From: Clostridia bacterium
GTDB taxonomy: Bacteria; Bacillota; Clostridia; Oscillospirales; CAG-272
Direction of reading: 5' to 3'
Length of the DNA: 48,281 nt
Assembly: GCA_017465885.1 (NCBI GenBank)
Contig: JAFTVG010000012.1
Location: 1 to 48,281, forward strand
Positions within the stretch are counted from its first letter, which is position 1. Every line of letters begins with the position of its first letter. The notes under the pieces are model-generated. The model had not been told where the DNA came from. It did not search any database and saw only the letters and a program-made list of their open reading frames with translations. Below are positions 31,692-40,818 of this stretch, piece after piece. The position numbers and the translations under genes are program-made.

Positions 31692-33329
31692 ATGAAGACC
31701 GTATTTTTGAAATTTTCCGCGATCCTTTTGGCAGGACTGATGCTCCTGCCCCTCCTTGCCGCCTGCGACAATCCCCCTTCGGGAAGCACTCCTGCAGACA
31801 GTTCCTCTAAGGGTGGGCAAACCTCCTTCACCGAGGAAGAAGAGGGCAAGCCCGTGATCAACGAGCGCTTTGACGGGCAGACGGTCAACTTCTACGTGAC
31901 GGGAGCGGGGCTCAACAGCCGCTCCATTGACATTGGAGAGGGCGATGATCCCACGTACTCCGTAAACGTGCAGGTAAAAAAGCGCAACGAGCAGGTGGAA
32001 AAAGAGCTGGGCGTGGATATCGTGCTGAAGGAGGTCGATGGAATGAGCAGCTTTCCTTTCCTCCTTCCCTCCATTCTGGCTTCGGGCGTCTACACCTACG
32101 ACGTGCTGAGTCTTTATCAGTATTTCGATCTGGGATACGCCTTGGACGAGCAATCACGTGGCTGCTTTTACGATCTCAACGATCTGCCCGAGGGCGTGAC
32201 CTCCTACCTCAACCCCAACGCCTCCTATTGGTCAAAGGTCCTTTACGAGGGGTTAGACTACAAGGATACCGCCTTTTACATCACGGGCGATCTGAATCAG
32301 TCTTATCTCGGCACCATGTTCGTTTCCTACGTCAACACCCGACTGTGGGAGGAGTATAAGGACGAGATTGCAGACCTTGAGCATTCGGGAGGCTACTGCG
32401 ATCCCTACGAGATCGTGAAAAAGGGCTATTGGACCATGGATCTGCTCATGGAGCTTGCAAATCTGGTATACGAGGACGACGGCGACAAGGTCAAAAACTA
32501 CACCGATCAGGCAGGCTTTATGACCTACGATCAGCAGTTAAACAACATCATGGTGGATATGCTCCTTGCAGGCTGCGGCATACGGCATAGCAGCATCAGG
32601 GCAGACGGCACCCCCGATATCACCATTGACACCCCCGAAAACAAAGCGATCTACGAAAAGCTCTACAAGCTGCTTTGTGAGAGCGGCACCGTCACCATCC
32701 CTTGGCTTCGCAGTGAGTCCGAAGACGAAACGCTGTATATTCTTGACGTCTTTGCCGCAGGCAAGGTGCTTGTGAACGTAAACATCCTTGCGGGCACAGA
32801 GGAGTATCTTGCAGATATGAAGGACGGCTTCACCGTCCTGCCCCTTCCCATGCTTGACCGCGCCCAGTTTGATGAAAGCAGTCCCTCTCTCGGCTACGCC
32901 TCCCAGACGGGCGACAGCGTCAGCCAATACGCCATCTGCAAAGCCATCGGAGACGAGAAGCTTCCCTGCGTGACGGCGACCTTGGAGCTGATGGCGTACT
33001 ACTCCGAAAAGTGGGTGACCCCCGCCTACTACCAAGCCGCCCTCGGTAAGCTTTCTACAGACCTTCGCGTCCGCGAGATGCTGGAGCTGACCCGTGCAGG
33101 GCTTTACACCGACTTTGCGCTGATCTGGTCAAGCCATCTTGACAACGTCATCTGGCAGTGGCGTCAGCACTTCACCGAGAAGGACAAGATCGAAAAAAAC
33201 CTGAGATATTGGGACAGAAGCGTGACGGGCAAGCTTCAAAACGGGCTGCTTGATGTTATAGAAAAGGGCTTTGACGTGAAGGACGTGACCTACCCCCAAC
33301 CCCAAAAGCAAGATAAAAAGCGTTCTTAA
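31692..33329 (+). CDS. Solute-binding-like lipoprotein, paralog 3 of 3
   Basis: 545 aa. Same plan and lipobox, but the most diverged of the three: a shorter linker (DNPPSGSTPADSSSKGG), VNFYVTGAGLNSRSID, VKKRNEQVEKELGVDIVL, and a C-terminal tail rich in Lys/Gln/Pro (YPQPQKQDKKRS). It keeps TMFVSYVNTRLWEEYKDEIADLEHSGGY and FTEKDKIEKNLRYWDRSVTGKL. It lies 40 bp after paralog 2. Transcription ends at the shared bidirectional terminator at 33345, facing the repeat-domain lipoprotein genes. Divergence in the middle of the protein may mean a different ligand. Confidence 0.82.
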   Translation: MKTVFLKFSAILLAGLMLLPLLAACDNPPSGSTPADSSSKGGQTSFTEEEEGKPVINERFDGQTVNFYVTGAGLNSRSIDIGEGDDPTYSVNVQVKKRNEQVEKELGVDIVLKEVDGMSSFPFLLPSILASGVYTYDVLSLYQYFDLGYALDEQSRGCFYDLNDLPEGVTSYLNPNASYWSKVLYEGLDYKDTAFYITGDLNQSYLGTMFVSYVNTRLWEEYKDEIADLEHSGGYCDPYEIVKKGYWTMDLLMELANLVYEDDGDKVKNYTDQAGFMTYDQQLNNIMVDMLLAGCGIRHSSIRADGTPDITIDTPENKAIYEKLYKLLCESGTVTIPWLRSESEDETLYILDVFAAGKVLVNVNILAGTEEYLADMKDGFTVLPLPMLDRAQFDESSPSLGYASQTGDSVSQYAICKAIGDEKLPCVTATLELMAYYSEKWVTPAYYQAALGKLSTDLRVREMLELTRAGLYTDFALIWSSHLDNVIWQWRQHFTEKDKIEKNLRYWDRSVTGKLQNGLLDVIEKGFDVKDVTYPQPQKQDKKRS

Positions 33330-33344
33330 ACCTCCCTTCATCAA

Positions 33345-33383
33345 AAAAACAGCGTTTTGACCGATGGTCAAAACGCTGTTTTT
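33345..33383. terminator. Bidirectional terminator between the two lipoprotein clusters
   Basis: Perfect 18-bp stem AAAAACAGCGTTTTGACC with its complement around GAT, A-run on the left and T-run on the right. Flanking genes converge. Confidence 0.9.
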
Positions 33384-33392
33384 ATTTGGTTT

Positions 33393-36300
33393 TCAGTCTT
33401 CCTTCTCTTGTACGTACCCGTACTGCAGGGCATCCTTATAAAAAGATACCGAGCTGTCATTCCAGCTTACGTTAAAGGTGCAAAAGCACAGAGGAAGATC
33501 GTCTGTAGCACTGCTGACCACCAGGATCATCTCGTAGCCGTCGATCTCGGTGCCCTCGGGGAAACGGAAGGCAGGATCGCATCCGCCAAGATCAAAGAAG
33601 AGCATTTCTTTGGTGCTTCCCATTGCAAGAGGCTCAAGCATGGTGAGGGTGTATTTGCCCACCGAGCCCTTTGCTCTGTAGTAAAGCCGCCATTTATAGG
33701 GATGCTCGCCCGAGGAAAGACCTGCCGAAAGATCTCTTCCAAGCTCGTACTTCACGCCAAGGCAAAGCTTTCCCTCATAAATGCAGATGGATGAGCTTTC
33801 CTCTCCGCCTCCGTGCGTCAGACCGCTCCAAGGCTTGGCAGTGAATTTTTCCACCTTGATGGACTCGTAGTTGGCTTTCAGCCATTCACTCCAATAAAGC
33901 GAATAGCGGGTGGGTCTCATGCCCGTGTTTTCCACGGCTCCGTAGTAAGCCCCCGTGCTTTCGGCAAGGGCTCGGAAGCTTTCGGCAGATTGGTTCCACA
34001 CCAGCTCGGTGGACTGCCATTGCACCACAGTATTGCCGTATAAGCCCATCAGCAACAGCTCGTATCGGGCAGGCTCGCCGTTTTGCATTCTGAAATAATA
34101 GCGCTTGGGGTTCAATGCCACCCGATAAAGAACCTCCGTGGAGGAGAGAGGCACTGCTTCCATAAGGGAGGGGTCTATGAAGAGGTATCCATCCTCCCCA
34201 CCCTTCTGCTTATAGCAAAGGCGCACCGCCGTAATGGGGGACAGGGCGGGGTTGACCGTTGCCTTAAATTCCAAAACGTAGGTCTTTGAGGTCAGATCCT
34301 CTCGGATATAGAAGGGAGAGGGAGCCATCCCCTCCTCAAAGCGGTGCTCCGACATACTCAGCGACTCAAAGCGGGGATAGACCTTTTCGCCGTAGGTAAG
34401 CATCCACTCCACCCATTCATCACTGGTCTTTACGGAAGGCTCGATGGGGACGGGCAGCCCTTGGGCAAGGGCTTTCTGTCTCACCGCCTCGGCGGCGTCA
34501 GTGTAAGTGAAGCTGCCCTCCACCCAGCTCGAAACGTCACCGATCACATTGAGCGCCACGAGCAGAACGTCGTATTTTCTGCCTCCCGCCGATCCCGTCG
34601 AGAAATAGCTCTCTCGAGGATCAAGACTCAAATCAATTTGAAGGGTGCCCCTTTCGCCCTCGGTCTTATAGATGGGCGCATCAAAGCACCGGTAGGCGTC
34701 GTTCGTCCCGCTCTCCCGATAAAAGACACGGAAGGAGGTCATATTACCCGTTGAGTTCTTGGTCTGCAGATAAACGCTCATACAGTAGTAACCATTCCGA
34801 ATGCGGAAGGGCGGATCCGTGATCATTTCGAAGGATGCAAAGCTGAATTGAGGCTTATCGCTGGTTTTCAGCCATTTTGCCCACTCGTCCGAGTATCTGT
34901 CGGCAGGCCCATCGATTTTTTCACCCTGATACACCTGGTAAAACACATCGGAGGAGTCGTTATACTCAAAGGAGCCCGTGCCCCAGCCGCTGACGTTGCC
35001 GTTAAGGTCACAGCAGACGACGACCACGTCGTAGCTTGCCTGCTGTTGCACCAGAAAAGAGGTTCTGGTGTTAATTTCCAGCTCGAACCACGTTCCTCTG
35101 AGGTTGTCTTCAAGAGAAGAGCTCCTGAGATTTCTGACGTAATGGGTGCCTTCATACTTGTAAGAGGATTCATTCTTCTTCTTGCAGAAGATCATACACT
35201 GTTCAAGAGGAATGAGCTCGCTTTCCACGTAGATCTCCATACAGAACTTGTTATCGTTTATATAGAAGGGTGAGGGCTCCATTGTGGGAGCGTACCGCCT
35301 TTCACCGAAGGCCAGAGTCTTGAGCAGAGAATAGCCGTGGTTCTTTTCGGTCAGGAGCCAATTCACCCAGGCGACCGTATCCTTTTGGGCAGGCTCCACG
35401 GTTTCGGGCCGAAGAGCCAGCACCTCTTTACGGAAGCCCTCCGAGGAGGCGTTATACGAAAAGTCCACTTCTCCCCAGCCCAACACGTTCTGGCTTATAT
35501 CCAGGCTGACAAACACCGCCTCATACTCGGCCTCGGCAAAGATCATTTCGGGATCACGGATGACCATATCAAAGCTATACTCGGTCAAGCCTTCGCTGTT
35601 CAGTGTCTTTGAGGTCTTGTTTTTGAGGGTGGTCTCCAATAACCGATACGCATCGGAGGAGCCCTTCTCCCGATAGAAGATCCTGTATTTGTTCATCTTC
35701 ATCGTTTGTGCCTGCAAGCAGTCGACGCCCAGGCAGAAAAGCCTGTTTTGGGCGTAAAAGGGCGAAGGGCTCATTCCCGTCTTGTAGACGTGGGAGCCAA
35801 GCTTGATGCTTTCAAACTGCGGATAATCCGATCCGTCGGTTTCAAGAAGCCAGTTGACCCAGTTGTTTGAACGCTGGTTTGCAGGCTCACCCAGATTTCT
35901 TAAGACGTCCTTCTGTATGCCGAGCTCCACCGCCTTGTCGTAATACGCCCGCGCCGAGGCATTCCACTCCACCACCGTACTCTGCCAGCCGACCACCTCC
36001 GAGTCGTTTTCTCTGTCACGGATGACGAAGACGATCTCATAAGAGGTGGGCAAGCCGCCCTTCTTCAGGGAGGGGAGCATGCCGTAGTTGAGCAGGTCCA
36101 GATAATAAATGCAGGTGTCGCCGTAAAGGGCGTAGCCGTATGGCGTGCAGTTGTCCTGCATATCGGCGGCAAAGAGGAAGTCCTCTTGTCCCACCTCTCT
36201 GTAGCCGTAGGTCCATACGTAGCGGGGGAGGGTTTTTTTGCCCACGCCCTCGGTATAGTCAGCCGCGTTGTGGTCCACCGCCAGCGCAAGTCCAAAGCGG

Positions 36301-37760
36301 GAGGTCTTATAGACGCTGCCCGTCACCCCGTCGTAGGGCCAGATGAGGAAGGCGGAGGGGTCAAGGGTGGGGGAGAAGGTGCCGGTGGAGGGCTGCAGCT
36401 CGGTCTTGGGGTAGGTGTTTCCCTTGTCCTCATCGACCAGCCAGGAAAGCCACTCGGGCGAGAAGACGTTTAAGGGCTCCTTTTCGGGGATCACGGGCAC
36501 CTGCCCACGATGATCCTCCTGAATGCCCGTCTCCACAGCCTGTTTGTAATACGCCTCGGAGGAGTCGGTCCAGTCTACCTCATCGGCATACCAGCAAAGG
36601 ATGCGTCCCTCGGTATCCTCAATGATGAAGACCGTTTCGTAGCTGTTGTTTGAGCCGTCCTCCTTCAGCATCATATTCAGTCCGTAGTTGAACAGATCCA
36701 GCTCTATGCGGTAATAGCCGCTGTCCAGTCGTTTGATCTTCCAGGGATGACTGCTGCCCGCGGCAGAAAAGCCGCCCTTGTCGTCTCTGTAAAAGACCTT
36801 CCAAATAAACCTTTCCCCCGTTTCGTCGGCGTAAGAAAACTCCTGACCGTCAAGCCCCAAAGACAGCGCAAAGCGGGCAGTAATGCCCTCGGTACGGATG
36901 CTCCAGGGGGAGTAGGTGTACTGAGGATTGTTGTCGTAACGGCTTGCATAAAGCGAGCCGTTTTCCACCATGGGGTAAATGCTTCCCCGATCCTCGTAGA
37001 TCAGCCACTCTAACCACTGGGTGGAGTAGCGTTCCCCCTGCTCCAAGCCCGACAGATCGGGGACCTGCTCTCCGGGCAAAACGGGCAGCTCGCCGTTTAC
37101 AGGGGTGGAAACGTAGTTGTAAAGAAGCAGCTCCTTTTCTCCCGTCTCGGGATTTTTGCGGGAGATATAGATCTGCGCAAGGTTCTCGTCTGCGGGATAG
37201 ACGGCGTATTCCTCCACGGGAAGGCCCTCTGAGTCTGCCTTATAGGAGGCAAGGATGATCTTGTCAGCACTCAGCTCCTTCATCAGCTCATCCCGCTCTT
37301 CCTTGGAAAAGACCTTATTTTTGGCAAAGAGGAACTTGCCCGCGCCGCTGTATTTGGAGGGATTGGCGTCAAAATCGGCGATAAAATAGGCATCGCCCTG
37401 GGTAAAACCCGAAAAATCCTTCAGCTTTTCCGCCATATCCCCCATTCCCGCAAGACCTGCCAGCCCTGCAAGCGCTGAGGGATCAAAGCTGTTCTTTGAA
37501 AAAAGGTGGGAGGGATCGAAATCGCCTAAATTGTCGAAAAGATCGGAATAGCCGCCCTCTCCCGAGCCGCTTCCAAGCTCCCCCCAATCACCCGACACGG
37601 GAGGCACCCACTCTCCCGTCCCATTGCCGCCGTTGATCTTTGCCGTATAGGTGGTGGCGCAGGAGGAAAGGGTCAGCAGGGCAAGAGATGCCGCGATCAG
37701 CGATAGCAGCCCTTTCTTTCTGTTTTGCTTTTTGATTCGGGGCTTTGTCTTTTCCTTCAC
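33393..37760 (-). CDS. Giant lipoprotein with seven copies of an unrecognised repeat domain
   Basis: 1455 aa. Start taken as GTG at 37758-37760, which has GGGGGG upstream; the frame is open to 37826 but would run into the preceding gene. Signal peptide with lipobox LSSC at C34; the mature protein begins CATTYTA. A Gly/Ser-rich stretch and an N-terminal domain of about 220 residues follow, then seven repeats of about 140 to 190 residues. Each opens with a variant of YSxxWxxWL and ends with a variant of W-N/T-DSS-E-A-F/Y-Y-x-x-A-x-x-x-G. Inside are YxPSPFYI, FRVFYREKGSxDAYR and YDVVLVALDxxGxVxGW, suggesting beta-sandwich units. No enzyme motif seen. Probably a rod-like surface protein; last gene of the cluster. 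Confidence 0.85.
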   Translation of the reverse strand: MKEKTKPRIKKQNRKKGLLSLIAASLALLTLSSCATTYTAKINGGNGTGEWVPPVSGDWGELGSGSGEGGYSDLFDNLGDFDPSHLFSKNSFDPSALAGLAGLAGMGDMAEKLKDFSGFTQGDAYFIADFDANPSKYSGAGKFLFAKNKVFSKEERDELMKELSADKIILASYKADSEGLPVEEYAVYPADENLAQIYISRKNPETGEKELLLYNYVSTPVNGELPVLPGEQVPDLSGLEQGERYSTQWLEWLIYEDRGSIYPMVENGSLYASRYDNNPQYTYSPWSIRTEGITARFALSLGLDGQEFSYADETGERFIWKVFYRDDKGGFSAAGSSHPWKIKRLDSGYYRIELDLFNYGLNMMLKEDGSNNSYETVFIIEDTEGRILCWYADEVDWTDSSEAYYKQAVETGIQEDHRGQVPVIPEKEPLNVFSPEWLSWLVDEDKGNTYPKTELQPSTGTFSPTLDPSAFLIWPYDGVTGSVYKTSRFGLALAVDHNAADYTEGVGKKTLPRYVWTYGYREVGQEDFLFAADMQDNCTPYGYALYGDTCIYYLDLLNYGMLPSLKKGGLPTSYEIVFVIRDRENDSEVVGWQSTVVEWNASARAYYDKAVELGIQKDVLRNLGEPANQRSNNWVNWLLETDGSDYPQFESIKLGSHVYKTGMSPSPFYAQNRLFCLGVDCLQAQTMKMNKYRIFYREKGSSDAYRLLETTLKNKTSKTLNSEGLTEYSFDMVIRDPEMIFAEAEYEAVFVSLDISQNVLGWGEVDFSYNASSEGFRKEVLALRPETVEPAQKDTVAWVNWLLTEKNHGYSLLKTLAFGERRYAPTMEPSPFYINDNKFCMEIYVESELIPLEQCMIFCKKKNESSYKYEGTHYVRNLRSSSLEDNLRGTWFELEINTRTSFLVQQQASYDVVVVCCDLNGNVSGWGTGSFEYNDSSDVFYQVYQGEKIDGPADRYSDEWAKWLKTSDKPQFSFASFEMITDPPFRIRNGYYCMSVYLQTKNSTGNMTSFRVFYRESGTNDAYRCFDAPIYKTEGERGTLQIDLSLDPRESYFSTGSAGGRKYDVLLVALNVIGDVSSWVEGSFTYTDAAEAVRQKALAQGLPVPIEPSVKTSDEWVEWMLTYGEKVYPRFESLSMSEHRFEEGMAPSPFYIREDLTSKTYVLEFKATVNPALSPITAVRLCYKQKGGEDGYLFIDPSLMEAVPLSSTEVLYRVALNPKRYYFRMQNGEPARYELLLMGLYGNTVVQWQSTELVWNQSAESFRALAESTGAYYGAVENTGMRPTRYSLYWSEWLKANYESIKVEKFTAKPWSGLTHGGGEESSSICIYEGKLCLGVKYELGRDLSAGLSSGEHPYKWRLYYRAKGSVGKYTLTMLEPLAMGSTKEMLFFDLGGCDPAFRFPEGTEIDGYEMILVVSSATDDLPLCFCTFNVSWNDSSVSFYKDALQYGYVQEKED

Positions 37761-37797
37761 AAAGCATCCCCCCTTCTTATTTTTGTAAATGTCGTCT

Positions 37798-38898
37798 TCA
37801 ATATAGATACCCGTGATCCTTTGCATACTTGAAAAAGGCTTCGGATGAAAGGTTCCATTGGGTCTCGATCCGCTTGTAAAAAAGCTTTTTGCCCGTTCTT
37901 TTGTTCACACAGACCACCAAAAACTCATAGTCCCGATATAAGGTGTCCTTTTTGGCAGTCAGAACCCTCTCGTCATTTTGAACGGGGATGGCAAAGACGG
38001 TGCTTCCGTCCCCCATAGGGTAGCGCGCCGCCACCGCCGCCCGCTCTTCGGTGTAGGCAACGCCCGAATAGAGGGGTCTGTAGTACAGATAAAACAAAGC
38101 ATCCTCGTTTAAAGCAAGGGCGGTCAGCTCCCTTTCAAAAATGGGCAGAGCAAGAGCAAAGCAGGGCGTGCGGTTGTCTTCGGGCTGCTCCTGTTCCATA
38201 TCGTAGTTGGCGATGAAAAAGGCAGATCTGTAGCCGTTTTTCTTATATTCGTAGCCCTCGTAGCCTTGGGTTCCCTCAGCTGCCGCCGCGCCCGCCTTGA
38301 TCAGACTGTCAAGCAACGAGTCCCCCATTTCATCCGACCAAAAAAGGCTTTCCAGCTCCTTTTTTTCAATTGGTCGGTATTCGTAAAGCCCCAAGACCCT
38401 TTCGCCCGACGTCTCTTCAAAAGAGATGGCGACCCGCTTGAGGTCCTGATACTCCTTTAAGGCGTAAAGAGTGTAGCCGAATGCACCCGAAACGGCAAGA
38501 TAGGGATTTTCGCCCGCGATCTCTTCCCTTGCCGCAAGCGCGCCCTCTTCGTCATCGATTCGGGCAAAGAAGTATTTCCCCTTTCCCATCGCCTGACTCA
38601 GCCCCGAAGAAAAGTCCACCACGAAGCCGCTTTTGTCAAGGGCAATGCCGCTATAATCGGTTTCAAGGGGCGGCTCGTGAAAGAGATGGTCGGAGGCTAA
38701 AGGCTCCTTTTCCTGAGAACCGCCGCCACCGCCACCCTGAGAGCCGCCGACGCCGGGAAGTCCCGGAATGCCGGGAAGGTCCGCGCCGCCGCCGCCCCCC
38801 TGCAGGACTGCCGTATAGGTGGAGGCGCAGGAGGAAAGGAGCAACAGCAGGGCAAGAGCTGCCGCGATCAAAGACGGCATTTTCATTTTGATCTGCAT
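37798..38898 (-). CDS. Repeat-domain lipoprotein with Gly/Pro-rich N-terminus (366 aa)
   Basis: ATG at 38896-38898 chosen because GAAAGGGGGAAGGG lies directly upstream; the frame extends six codons further. Lipobox LSSC at C24; the mature protein begins CASTYTAVLQ, then a Gly-rich run with GIPGLPGVGG. A domain shared with the next gene upstream follows (SDHLFHEPPL, SGLSQAMGKGKY, YLAVSGAFGYTLYAL). The C-terminal 150 residues form one repeat-like unit without the YSxxWxxWL opening, ending WNLSSEAFFKYAKDHGYLY. Same strand as the 1455-aa gene with a 37-bp gap, so one transcript is likely. Function unknown. Confidence 0.85.
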   Translation of the reverse strand: MQIKMKMPSLIAAALALLLLLSSCASTYTAVLQGGGGGADLPGIPGLPGVGGSQGGGGGGSQEKEPLASDHLFHEPPLETDYSGIALDKSGFVVDFSSGLSQAMGKGKYFFARIDDEEGALAAREEIAGENPYLAVSGAFGYTLYALKEYQDLKRVAISFEETSGERVLGLYEYRPIEKKELESLFWSDEMGDSLLDSLIKAGAAAAEGTQGYEGYEYKKNGYRSAFFIANYDMEQEQPEDNRTPCFALALPIFERELTALALNEDALFYLYYRPLYSGVAYTEERAAVAARYPMGDGSTVFAIPVQNDERVLTAKKDTLYRDYEFLVVCVNKRTGKKLFYKRIETQWNLSSEAFFKYAKDHGYLY

Positions 38899-38949
38899 TG
38901 CCCTTCCCCCTTTCATCAGCCTTTATAAAGGTGTATTCTTGGCTTTGCC

Positions 38950-40578
38950 CTACTTAAAATAGCCGTATTCCACAGCGTAATTAAAATAGCGCTGAGAAGA
39001 GTCGGTCCAGCGGGCATAAAAGTGCTTGTAAAAAAGCGTTTTGTCGGTGGTGCTGTCATACGCCACCAGCACGAATTCGTAAGAGGTCTCTGCGTTTATG
39101 AGGTTCAGCACGCCCTCGCTGTTTCTCAGCGACAAAAAGAGCTCTTCGCCTTCCCCTGCTTCGCATCGGCTCTCCTCCACGGTAAAGGGATCCTCCGAGC
39201 CGCTTTTTCTGTATGCCAGCAAAAAGGCGGTGTTCTCCTCCAGAGCAAATGCCCGGTAGTTCTTCTCGCTTAACGGAACGGACAGCGAAAAGATGGGAGG
39301 ACCGCCCTGGGTCTTGCCGGTATAGGCGTCGTAATGGGTGACGGTAAAGGCAGAGGGACTGCCGCTGTTGGGATGCCAATAATGGGTATTGACGATGTCA
39401 CCCTTTGCAAGGGGTGCTTTGCCGTCACCCCCCTGCAAAAGCCAGGTGATCCAGCCGGGCTGAGTGCGGCTCGGCTCGGCAGTGGGCTTCAACACCCCTT
39501 GGGCAAGTGCCAGACGCTTCAGCTCCTCGGCATAGGCGGTATAGGTCAGCTTTGTGATGCCGTAAAACAGCAGATCTTCGTTTTCGTCCAGCGCCATCAC
39601 CACGATCTGATAGCTGCGGTTTCCGCCATTTTTTAAAGAAAAACAGGAGCTGTTTTGGTCCATTTGCAGAAAATACGAAAACGTTTCCGTCCCCTCGATG
39701 TGCTTGGAGGGCTTCCAGATCTTGTAGCCGCCTTGCTTGTCGCCGGTATCCAAAAGGGCGACTCTGTAGGAAACCACCTTCTGCAGGGAGGTTTTAAAGG
39801 AATAGGTCGATTCCAGCCAGGAAATCGACAGTCCGTAAAACTGCGGCAAGACCTTTGACGTATCCTTTTCGGTTTGCTGCTCGGGACTGATCCAGAAAGG
39901 AGAGGTGCGTCCCGCGCTGTCCTGACAGCTGATGATCGAAATGCCTGCTTTTTTGTGCAGCAGCTCTCTGTCGTTCACCAGCCACTCCACCCACTGAGGC
40001 GAATAGCGCTCCGCGGAGGGCACTTCCTGATAATGCTTCTCCAAGTCCGAAGCATCCGCCGTATACTCAAAGACCTCCAGCCGACGTCCGTAGTGATAGG
40101 TGCAGTTGATCGCCACCCGCTTTAAATTCTCATGACCCGCAAGGGCGTAAAGGGTGTAGCCCTCCTCGCCCCCCACCGTCAGATAGGGCTTTTTGCCTGC
40201 CACCTCTTTTTTCACCGCCGAATACTCGTCACCCGTCAGCGACTGCTTTTTGAAAAGATACTTCCCTTTTCCCATTGCCTGACTCAATCCTGCCGAGAAG
40301 TTGACGATAAAGAGCTCATCGTTATCCGAAAAGCCCTGGTAAACGGTGTCAAGGGGCGGCTCGTGAAAGAGATGATCGGAGGGTAAAGGCTCCTTTTCCT
40401 GAGAACCGCCGCCACCGCCGCCCTGAGAGCCGCCGATGCCGGGAAGGCCCGGAATGCCGGGATATCCCGCGCCACCGCCGCCACCCTGCAGGACTGCCGT
40501 ATAGGTGGAGGCGCAGGAGGAAAGGACCAGAAGCAGGGCGCAAAGCACCGCCATAAAGCAGTATATTCTTTTTTTCAA
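38950..40578 (-). CDS. Repeat-domain lipoprotein (542 aa), TTG start
   Basis: Start taken as TTG at 40576-40578: GGGAGGTG precedes it at ideal spacing and the signal peptide (KKRIYCFMAVLCALLLVLSSC) begins there; the open frame runs to 40713 without another good site. The mature protein begins CASTYTAVLQ and a Gly-rich run with GIPGLPGIGG, nearly the same as in the 366-aa protein, and shares its domain (SDHLFHEPPL, SAGLSQAMGKGKYLF, YLTVGGEEGYTLYAL). Two repeats follow, opening RYSPQWVEWL and TQPGWITWLL; the second ends WTDSSQRYFNYAVEYGYF. 51 bp separate it from the 366-aa gene. Function unknown. Confidence 0.83.
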   Translation of the reverse strand: MKKRIYCFMAVLCALLLVLSSCASTYTAVLQGGGGGAGYPGIPGLPGIGGSQGGGGGGSQEKEPLPSDHLFHEPPLDTVYQGFSDNDELFIVNFSAGLSQAMGKGKYLFKKQSLTGDEYSAVKKEVAGKKPYLTVGGEEGYTLYALAGHENLKRVAINCTYHYGRRLEVFEYTADASDLEKHYQEVPSAERYSPQWVEWLVNDRELLHKKAGISIISCQDSAGRTSPFWISPEQQTEKDTSKVLPQFYGLSISWLESTYSFKTSLQKVVSYRVALLDTGDKQGGYKIWKPSKHIEGTETFSYFLQMDQNSSCFSLKNGGNRSYQIVVMALDENEDLLFYGITKLTYTAYAEELKRLALAQGVLKPTAEPSRTQPGWITWLLQGGDGKAPLAKGDIVNTHYWHPNSGSPSAFTVTHYDAYTGKTQGGPPIFSLSVPLSEKNYRAFALEENTAFLLAYRKSGSEDPFTVEESRCEAGEGEELFLSLRNSEGVLNLINAETSYEFVLVAYDSTTDKTLFYKHFYARWTDSSQRYFNYAVEYGYFK

Positions 40579-40716
40579 GGCGGACACCTCCCTTCGTCGG
40601 AAAATTCCTCTTTCCTTTTTTGTTCGTTTTGAATACTTTTCAGGTGATTTTTGAAGAAAGCCGAAGAAAAAAGTCCCGTTTTCCCTCTCTTTTCGGTTTC
40701 CTTTAAAAACCACCCG

Positions 40717-40743
40717 AGCCTCCCCCGAAATTCGAGGGAGGCT
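40717..40743 (-). terminator. Terminator splitting the repeat-domain cluster
   Basis: On the reverse strand, AGCCTCCCTCGAA pairs with TTCGGGGGAGGCT (one mismatch), followed by GGTTTTTAAAG. It ends transcription of the 282-aa gene, so the three genes at 40578-33393 probably have a separate promoter within 40579-40716, which I could not place. Confidence 0.65.
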
Positions 40744-40818
40744 TTGGGCTATAGATGCTTTTTGCGCTTTTTTACGCTTCTTTGCGCTTCTTTGCGCTTC
40801 TTAAAAGGGGCGCTTCCC

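Noticed and set aside
40744..40810. Short TTTGCGCTTC repeats after the 282-aa gene
   Set aside because: Only two or three units in a T-rich tail; probably simple sequence next to the terminator.
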